Shown in pieces: positions 56,566 through 64,000 of a stretch of DNA of 64,000 nucleotides (positions are counted from its first letter, which is position 1; each line of letters starts with the position of its first letter). The stretch is from the NCBI GenBank assembly GCA_039654915.1, contig CM077600.1, positions 71,061,992-71,125,991 on the forward strand. Direction: 5' to 3'. Under the pieces are notes generated by a model that saw nothing but the letters and a program-made list of their open reading frames with translations, was not told the origin of the DNA and ran no database searches. The translations under genes were made by a program, and so were the position numbers. Source of the stretch: Aquilaria yunnanensis. Lineage: Eukaryota > Streptophyta > Magnoliopsida > Malvales > Thymelaeaceae.

Positions 56566-58134
56566 CTAGAGGGCCCCGGCGTCATGGGAAGCTCCAGCTT
56601 CCCTAACTTTGGCCGACGTCTTGGGAAGTAAGGAAGGTGGCAGGTTGAGGAACTCTATCTTTGACCAAGACCACCGAGGACCCTCGAGAATGTCCATGGC
56701 TGCTAAAAATGAGAGGTCAAGGTCCAGATACTTCTTGAGAAACTGATGACGGGCTAGGCAGAAACCATCCTGAAAAGCAACCTTCGATGCCTGGTCAGCC
56801 TTTTTCCTAGCCACGTCTAAGTCATCCGCCTCGTTCTGAAGATTTGAGACCTCCTCTTGAAGGGTTGCAACCTCCTCCTCCAGCTCTTCCACCTTATTCT
56901 TGTTCTTTGAATCCTTCTTCAGCATGTCGACCTCGGCTCGAAGGCTGGCAATGTCAGCAAGAGCCATCGCCAAGAGTGTGGTCTCTTCCTCCTTCTCCTT
57001 TTGAATGGCTTCATTAGCTAAGGTTAAGCCCACAACCTCCTCGCCAAGGACGGCCATCTTCTGTGAGAAGTCTTTTACGAGGTCCTCCTGGCCCCTCAAA
57101 AACTCCTCACGAACAGCAGCTACCTTTTCCCTGGCTATCCGACTTAATTCGATAGTAGCCAACGCCGAATCAGCACAGAAGCGCTTGGCCATCGCTAGCT
57201 CGTTCTCGGCCTGAACTCGGGCCAAAGATTGCTCTGCCGTCCACACCCGGAGGTACTCACTATACCCCAAGAGCTGCAAGAGAAGGGACACTTAGCAAAA
57301 TTTACAAGGAAAGCCTAAAAACGGAAATAAGGAGGTGGGAAGAAAAGTAAGGGACCAGGAGAGTTACACGGGCAGCGTGCTCAGAAATCTTAGCAACAAG
57401 GGTGCCCTCGGAGGCACACTCCTTGGCAACCGCCTCGGAGGAAGCTTGGGTGAGCACGCCCCTTGCCATCTGGGGGGCCATTTCCGGACAGTCTCCAGAG
57501 AACAGATTCATGTCCTCCGTGAAAGACCAGAATGGCTCCCTTGGAATTTTGTCCTTCGGGGTGAGAGAGTCCCGAAGAGCCCGTCTTCGGGCGTGATCAG
57601 TTACCCAAATTGGGGGAGAAAAATCCTCTGAAAAAATGAAGACGTAAGTTAGATAAAACTCCTTAGTCATACAGATCAAAAAAAGGGAGCAAAAGGCAGA
57701 CCGGGCGAAATCCCGGCAGTGTCCTCGTCAGAATCTGGGATCTCTTCCACGACGGCAGGAACCTGTTTCCCTTTATCCCTTCGGCGTTTCTCCAATTCCT
57801 CAGCAGTAGAATCACCTGCTAAGGTACCTAAAGGGATCAACGATGCGGTAGGACTTGGAACGGTGGCAACAGTAAGCGCCCCCGCAGGAACCTCGGCAGA
57901 AATTTCAGCCCCATAGGGAGTCTCAGGCGGGATGGAAGTTGCAGTGACATGTTCAGTCTTCGCCGCATCCTTTGGGGGCGGAAGAAGGGTGTCCTTCTTC
58001 GTCCTCTTCGTCGTCGAAGACGGCCCACTCCCAGAAGTCTTGCGCCTCTTGGTAGCACCTTTCTTTGCTTGTTCTCCCTTCTCGGTTTGACCAAGAAAAA
58101 GGGACTTGTAGTAGGCAACTGATTCGTCGCTCAT
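56566..58134 (-). pseudogene. Tat-F antisense gene (linker and coiled coil; first domain missing)
   Basis: The exons match Tat-A exons 2-4. From 58134: MSDESVAYYKSLFLGQTEKG, then a Lys/Ser/Pro-rich linker. Next exon, about 57630-57363: PPIWVTDHARRRALRD, REPFWSFTEDMN, then HAAR and a GTAACT donor. Last exon, 57276-56566, after CTCTTGCAG: LLGYSEYLRVWTAEQ, a coiled coil, and the conserved end FQDGFCLARHQFLKKY and PRWSWSKIEFLNLPP. Here exon 3 has no internal stop, unlike Tat-A. The Transposase_28-like domain that precedes these exons in Tat-A is absent; only about 220 bp separates the leader from the first exon. Function unknown; the pieces present could still be translated. Confidence 0.75.
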
Positions 58135-58529
58135 TTCTAAAAAAGAACATCAGTGTGACCCTACAAAGACAAAGCATGCTGAAAATTTTTGAAGGAAGTT
58201 CACTTTCAAGAAACTGGCCAAAGGGAGACATAAGAGGATGCCCCATCTCGGGAATAAACAAAGATGTGGTAGGACAAGAGGAGCAGAAACCTCGGGACAG
58301 AGGAAAATGACTTCGGGGAGCCGAAGACCAAAAAACCGAAGGAACTCTGAAAACAGAACTCACCAAAAGGCTTGCCAAAATCTGGATTTCTGGATGTCGT
58401 CGTGAAAAAATAGCAGGAAATTGCTCCGCCATAAGAAATGTGCCGAAGAATGGAGAAAAGACAGAAAAAAGGCTCTAGAGCAGATGGGAGCTAAAAATGA
58501 AAAGTGAGGCGGAAATGAAGCGAAAAGTG

Positions 58530-58538
58530 TTTATATAG
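58530..58538 (-). promoter_or_regulatory. TATA box of the Tat-F antisense gene
   Basis: The minus strand reads GCTCTATATAAACAC, 408 bp inside the 3' LTR. A leader with AATCCAGATTTTGGCAAGCC (58384-58365) and a GTGAGT donor follows, as in Tat-A. Confidence 0.65.
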
Positions 58539-59877
58539 AGCAAGAAGGGGGCACAACTGCCGCGCGAAGGCAAAACGATGCCATAACTGCCCCTCGCACG
58601 CGAAAAGACACGCCTTTCCCAGCCAGCTCTTGCCATGTGCCACCCATCGCAAGAAACCTGGGCGCGCTTTCTGATATTCTGAAAACCCGGGCGCATCACC
58701 CGGAACTGACACACCTAGTTTCAAGATGCGACGGTTCGATGGCCAATGGCAGGAAAAATGAAAAGGTTGGGAGAAGTTGGGAACCTCGAGAGCGCCAAAA
58801 GAACACCAAAAGACAGGCAGATGGCATTTGCCCGAACAAGGCACGTCCCTTGGGTGGCGAATGGCATACTCCGAAGTCCTAAAAATAGCACACAAATGAA
58901 AGCATCAGCCGAAGTATCCTCTTCGGCTTTCCGAAGGGGGGCATGTGATGACCGAAGTGTAGCCACACTAGTTACCTAGGGACATTGGGAAAGAAGGGAG
59001 CCAGACACCTGAGAAATACCACCTCGGTAGAACGCCAGTACCTACCTTGGGAAGTCAACGGACCGTCTCCCTCGGGAGGGCGACCGAACTAACCTCGGAA
59101 GCAGGTGATGCCCCGAGGTACTAGCCTGACTTCGGGAAAGGCCTCCACTACGAAGAGGGACTCCGACCTAGGGGACCTCAGAGGCGCGGCAGAAGTTGTC
59201 TAGGAATCTTTGACACTTCGCCCGTACGCCCTGTACGGCGCCCTCATGTGTACTCTGACAAAGTGACACACCCCCCGTCTTGTCATATCAGGAGATGATT
59301 GTTGCAACTCATGGCTCGAGGAGCCTGCAGGCGGCCAAGAAATCCCACGCCCAGCAGTACAGGCATCATCCAACCATACACGTGCCACAATCTTAAAGGC
59401 TCGTTTCCTCCTTTAAATACGCTAGGCGCATGGCCATAAGGGGGGCTCCGGTTGGAGAAAACAGGGACAGAGAGAGGTGGGAAAACAGAGGACACTCTCT
59501 CCTCTCCGCCTGAATACTCTCCCTCCGGCCCACAGAAAGACATGCTAGGTAAACACCTCTTGTACTTATTAGGGTGTTTCCCTTCCGAAAAAAGGCACTG
59601 ACTTGGGCGTTGGAGGCTCCTCCCGAGAAAAAGATTCCGGGGACCTCCTAATCGCTATTTTCTGAGTGTTCCAGCTAGGCATCCCTGGAGGATCTTCGCC
59701 CCAGGCCCTTTACCACGCCGTAGGAACTTCACGTCACCTCCCCACTACGGGACCAAGGAGCTGCCTGCCATCACTTGAGGCAATCGACCCAGGGCGCCAA
59801 TTTTCCTCTAGGACCCCCTGCTGCCTTCACCACCGCACACAGCGAAGATGCTTGTTCCGTGTCACCGGACGGCATTA

Positions 59878-59930
59878 GGAACCAACATCGATGAAGAATC
59901 ATTGTGTGGGCACCTTTGTTTCCTTGCCAT
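59878..59930 (-). pseudogene. LINE-1 piece A: start of ORF1
   Basis: The minus strand reads MARKQRCPHNDSSSMLVP from an ATG at 59930. Removing Tat-F and one copy of GGAAC joins this frame to piece B at 44971. This links the LINE fragments on both sides of the 14.9-kb insertion. Confidence 0.65.
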
Positions 59931-60539
59931 CGAACCAGAATCAGCCCAATACCATGAATGGCGATGCCAAACCCTAGCACTCACGAGGACTATTAATCAT
60001 TTGCTCATACGCACATCTATTGTTGTAATAGTCATGTCTATCAGAAATTGCTCATGATGACAATGAAATTGATGTCTCACCTACATGGAAACTATGAAAT
60101 GGAATATCATGTCGCTCGCCATGGTAGTAACAAACATAATAGTTATCCATAAATCTATATCAACAAAAATGAATTCCAACTTCATTTTGATCTCAACAAC
60201 ATTTTGTTACAATATTGCTAATATGGACATTTTATTAGTTTAGTATCACTACTACAAATAGTTCCTATAAATTGTTCTACACCTAATATAAAATAAGAGT
60301 TTATATATCCATTCATTATTGATAGCTGGTACATCCATTCATATCCCTCTGTCACGCCATTATTTCCTATAATTGAAATTTAGATATATTCAATTACAAA
60401 GGAGAAACATTACAAATCAACAACATTTAACAAGTCATTTTAACAATTAGATGTATTGATGATTGTCCACCTATACCCTAAATGATTTCTGCATGGAATT
60501 GCCCTAACTTATTCAAAAATGAAAAAATTAACATCATAA
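59931..60539. other. AT-rich interval, probably LINE-1 5' region plus unknown sequence
   Basis: No coding frame recognised. The first part is likely the LINE 5' untranslated region. The U5 end of the Tat-G LTR must lie in the second part but could not be placed. Confidence 0.4.
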
Positions 60540-60940
60540 TTTTAAATTGACATTTAACTTTGATAGCTGAAAGGATTGTATAGGTCTGGTCCAAAAGCTT
60601 AGAGAATTATGAATTGGTGACCTACACACAAGTGCAATGTTAGGGCTAGTATATAAGACTTTTTGGCAAGAAGGGAGTGGTAGAGAGAGAGAGAGAAAGA
60701 AAGAGAGACAGTATGTCATACCTCGAGAATAGCAAATGGAGGGGTTTATATAGCTAAGGGGAGCCTCAAGGATTTTATTCCAAGATTGGAATCGTGTAGG
60801 TTATCCTATATTTTCTTGATATTATTTCCATTTTGGGTGGACTTTCCGTATAGATCTATTTGGGCCCCAATGGGAGTTTCTAGTAGTTTTTGGGTCTAAC
60901 TTTGGGCCTATTTCCTACCAATAGGACTTTCCCCTCAACA
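60540..60940 (-). mobile_element. Tat-G 3' LTR (U3 side) and polypurine tract
   Basis: The minus strand has the purine tract TTGAGGGGAAAG (about 60937-60926) and an LTR start near TGGTAGGAAATAGGCCC (60920). A TATA box GCTATATAAACCCC is near 60750, and a (GA)n tract at 60683-60712. Same family as the Tat-D LTR. Confidence 0.65.
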
Positions 60941-61361
60941 AAATAAGGGCTAAAAGCCTTCTATTTTCCCCTATTTTACATCATTGTTTCCTAGAGAGGA
61001 GGGGTGTTTGCTTGAGAGTGAGGTGCTAGCACCCCCTTTCTCTGTTGCAAGGTTGATATGCTTTAAGTGGGGTCATTTGATGGGTATGGTGCGATACCTC
61101 CCTCTACTTCTTGAAGAAGATAGGGAAAATATTGTCGTCTAGTCCTTTCCTCCCATTAGGCCTATGTGGTGTTTACATGTTGCGGGTGTATTGGTTTGGG
61201 AAGAGGTGAAGTGATCTCCATTAAAGGCACCTTAGGGAAGTGACCGGGCATGACCACTTTGATGGCTATATGTGGCCACATGTCCTTCTGCCCTTGTGAG
61301 AGAATTTTTCCATTCTTGTAATCATAGTTATGAGGAGGAAAATCATCAGTCAAGGGTATGT

Positions 61362-61371
61362 CTATATATAT
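61362..61371 (+). promoter_or_regulatory. TATA box of the Tat-G antisense gene
   Basis: GTCTATATATATTGTGAGG lies 442 bp inside the LTR edge and about 310 bp before the first ATG, matching Tat-D. Confidence 0.55.
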
Positions 61372-61674
61372 TGTGAGGCTTTTTACCTAATTTTTTCACT
61401 GTTTAGTTGATTTCACTATTACTATGTGATTTCTTATCATTTGCTTGCTTCAAGTTCTCTATTTTTTTGTTTGAGTTCTCCTCTTTTGGTAAGGTCAAAC
61501 TTTCATAATTAGCTAATGAGTTGGTCCCTATTTTCTATTTTTTTTCCTTATTTTTGTTTACACTCGATAATATTACTATTTTTTGGGGTGTTTTTTTTTG
61601 CTATTATTGGTCATTTTTCACTGCCCTACTCTGTTGGTTATAACCCTCATATGCTATGCAATTAGTTTTTCCAG

Positions 61675-64000
61675 ATGGATTCTTCAAAGTCATCATCGAA
61701 GGTTACCAGCAATGCACCTGATACTTCTAAGATGCCATTCTACCCTAATGTAAAGGTGTTAAGGGGGGTTGTTACTCAATACAAGAAAGGCACCTTGGCA
61801 ATGAATCTCTACTGGTACTTCTAGATGAACATCATTGTGGCAGTCATATATCCTAATATAGCATTGAAGGATGGAGACTTAGTGGGTGGCAATGAGAAGA
61901 CAAAAGTCCTTATTATTTTCATCGACCAGGTCCAGGTAGGGCTTCGCTTACCGCTCCATCCACTAATAGAGTAGATATGTGCGCACTACTAGATCCTACC
62001 ATCACAATTGATGCTCAACTCATTCACCCATATCAATGGGTTTATCTTTTTGCTACAAGTTGGTGGGAGTGGCACCCCTACTGTAGGTTGCCCTCTAACT
62101 TTATCTGCTGGACTTGTGCAAGGACTCCGACTTCTTCCACATTGCCTCTGTCAATCAAGGAGGAAACAAGTCCTTTGCTTTCACGTCCCATAAGGACTTG
62201 TGGCCTAGGTGGAAGGAGTGCTTGTTTTTCACCCTGAGCAAACAAGCCTGGGGTTTCCCTAAGAAATTTAGGATACACCTAATCAAGCCTTGGTCAAGTC
62301 TCTGTCGATATACAATGGCTTAGAGGGTGATCGCTCATACTTCAGCCTAATCAGCAAGCTAGAGGAACTGGTGGGGAACAAAAATTATATGGAGTTGTTC
62401 AGCATCCATTACATAAAAATTGATGAGATGACCTTAAGTTGGGTGGGAATCAGTAGAGCTTGTTAGTCTTACTTAGGGTTGAAGAACCTCTGCAATTGGA
62501 AGGAGGGTCAAGAGAGAGCGTTGGTAGAAGCCTATAAAGTTGAAGCCAAGGCCTAATAGAACTCCCTATCATGCTAAAAAAGTTTGTTTTTGATGATTAT
62601 GGTCTCTTGGTTTTCCTGTAAGGGGTTGACACCTAATCTTAATTACCTCATTTATTTCTACATAAATGAACAACGGGGCGAAGAAATCCATGAAGAAGTA
62701 CAAGGGCATTACTGACGCCTTAGTGGATGCTTAGAAGGTTAACCTTCTTCCCACCAGTGTGGCACATGCTGCAAGGGCCTCTACATCCAAGGCCCTACTG
62801 AGGGTTGGAACTTTTAGATTCCCCTCAAAGGGCTTAGCTGATTCATAAGAGGCCACACATGCAAATGTATCGAGGAGCAATGCCCCTCGTGAAGGTTGTA
62901 GTGGTAAGGCATTGTTAGATAGCTTTTACCACACTAATTTTATAGACTTATGGTTATTTTACGGTAACTGTAAATCTTTTCGTCCAATAGCTTCATAGAA
63001 GCGCGCAAAAGGATCTAGGCCCCTCCTTACTATAGAGCCATTTACTGAAGTGGGATCCCAGAAGCAAAAGGTTGTTGGGTAGGTCTCCTAGAAGCGAAAG
63101 GCTGCATAGAGGTTATCTGAGGGGATTCCTTCCTCTTTACCTCCTCCCCATGATGAGGTTTAGTCAGGGCTTATTCTCGATAAGGTCTCTTTTGTCCAAG
63201 GGGGCATCTTGAGTTAGTAGTTGACAAGCATTTTCAACCACACAATCTGATCCCCTTTGCTAGGTTAGGTGTAAAGGAAAAATCTAAAGCTAAAGGGGGT
63301 CATGCCTCACCAAGTTTTTTACCCTCAATGGGCGGTGGGTGTTTGTGAGTTAATCCTTGAAGACTAGACGAACATTACTTACCACATCCTTAAGGGGCTG
63401 AAAGCTCCCAAGGATTGTTACTTCCTTGCTGATCCCCCTCAGTTAGAAGGTTTCTAGCTGATGAATATGGGTTGTGGCTTTCTCTAGGTTTGCTTTTTGT
63501 TGGTCTCTCTTATGGCTTGTCCATGGTTGGTTTTGATGAATTTGATTTTTACAGGAGGTCATCATTGCATACATCTTGGGGAAGCACTAGTCAACCTATG
63601 AAAAGGCCTTTTAGTCCCAACTTGGGTCTTTGCACAAAAATTTGGCCTCCTTAAAGAAAAACTTGAGCAGCGAACATAGTGCTAGAGGTTCCCATGTTTA
63701 TATTCTCAAGCTGTAGAAAAAGCCCATGGGGACCCTTATCAAAGGGTTGTAAAGGAAGGTGAGAAAGCAGCAGGAAGACTTAAAGCTGTCCCAAGAGAAG
63801 GAAGATCAGGCCTAGAAAAAGGTTGCTCATCTGGTGGCCTTAATGAAGGCGGTAGAGTCAAAAATTGACACCATCAAGCAGAGTTTGCTGATGGATCAAT
63901 ATGCTCTATTGGCCCCAAGGACCATTCTTGTCAAACCCTATTCTAGCTTAGTTATTGCTGTGATGCCCTAAGCAGAGTGCATCAAATAAATTGGTTTCAT
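61675..64000 (+). pseudogene. Tat-G antisense gene, runs off the window
   Basis: First ATG at 61675 after TTTTTCCAG. The Transposase_28-like domain is spread over shifted frames: KDSDFFHIASVNQGGNKSFA, SHKDLWPRWKECLFFTLSKQ, later LVGNKNYMELFSIHYIK. Following exons read KGITDALVDA with LLPTSVAHAA (about 62680), GVMPHQVFYPQWAVGV (about 63300), and a coiled-coil start HLVALMKAVESKIDTIKQSL (about 63830). The exon order equals Tat-D. Many stops. Confidence 0.7.

Larger units (their letters stand above)
44972..59877 (+). mobile_element. Tat-F: Tat-like LTR retrotransposon, 14.9 kb including nested insert, TSD GGAAC
   Basis: The 5' LTR is 44972-45903 and the 3' LTR 58946-59877, both 932 bp, starting TGATGACCGAAGTGT; ends are GGCATCA and GGCATTA. 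GGAAC is duplicated at 44967-44971 and 59878-59882. The purine tract CCGAAGGGGGGCATG precedes the 3' LTR. Inside are a gag remnant, the large tandem array with a nested gag-only element, and the antisense gene. Pol is absent. Without the nested insert the element is about 9.1 kb. The LTRs differ at a few per cent of sites by eye. Confidence 0.95.

Noticed and set aside
1..64000. Host protein-coding genes or an rRNA/tRNA locus
   Set aside because: Every readable protein motif belongs to a transposable element. The remaining open frames are short and lack start context, exon signals or recognisable domains.

Overview
The window is a repeat-dominated plant nuclear segment, most likely from a eudicot. 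I found no host protein-coding gene, rRNA or tRNA gene. Almost everything that can be read is nested transposable-element sequence: Ty3/gypsy elements of two kinds (Tat-like elements that carry an extra gene on the opposite strand, and chromovirus-like elements with LTRs of 2-3 kb), two L1-type LINEs, solo LTRs, a Mutator-like element, a Stowaway MITE, a fold-back element and a possible SINE. All assignments come from reading the sequence and its translations; no database search was possible.

Layout. 1-5710: 3' part of a Tat-like element (Tat-A, +) with integrase, a short tandem repeat, an antisense spliced gene, PPT and 3' LTR. It sits in the gag gene of a second Tat element (Tat-B, -, 5711-7870). 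7880-9130: decayed 3' end of a third (Tat-C, +). 9.1-20.2 kb: AT-rich, non-coding, with a LINE 3' remnant, a solo LTR with TSD TTGAT, a Mutator-like element inside a tandem duplication, a fold-back element and a SINE candidate. 20.3-27.0 kb: Tat-D (-), whose antisense gene is split by a second solo LTR (TSD CATGT). 27.0-33.9 kb: a chromovirus (+) interrupted by Tat-E (27669-30914, TSD ATGAG). 33.9-45.0 kb: chromovirus fragments and long LTRs, two of them solo.

Pieces of one L1-like LINE (minus strand) run from 59930 back to 36637. It has been cut by at least five later insertions, so it acts as a clock for the right half of the window. The largest insertion is Tat-F (44972-59877, TSD GGAAC, two 932-bp LTRs). 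Inside Tat-F is a 57-bp tandem array of about 60 copies with a 1027-bp higher-order period. Inside that array is a 5.8-kb gag-only retrotransposon (47358-53148) whose two 1018-bp LTRs are inverted relative to each other. 60.5-64.0 kb: Tat-G (-), again with the antisense gene.

The most interesting themes are three. (1) The Tat antisense gene (Transposase_28-like domain, low-complexity linker, coiled coil with a conserved C-terminal motif) is seen in five copies, with its own TATA box 400-500 bp inside the 3' LTR and visible GT-AG introns. (2) A satellite-like array seems to be arising where the sense pol and antisense gene transcripts would converge. (3) The gag-only element has its upstream LTR apparently flipped by a microhomology junction at the primer-binding site.
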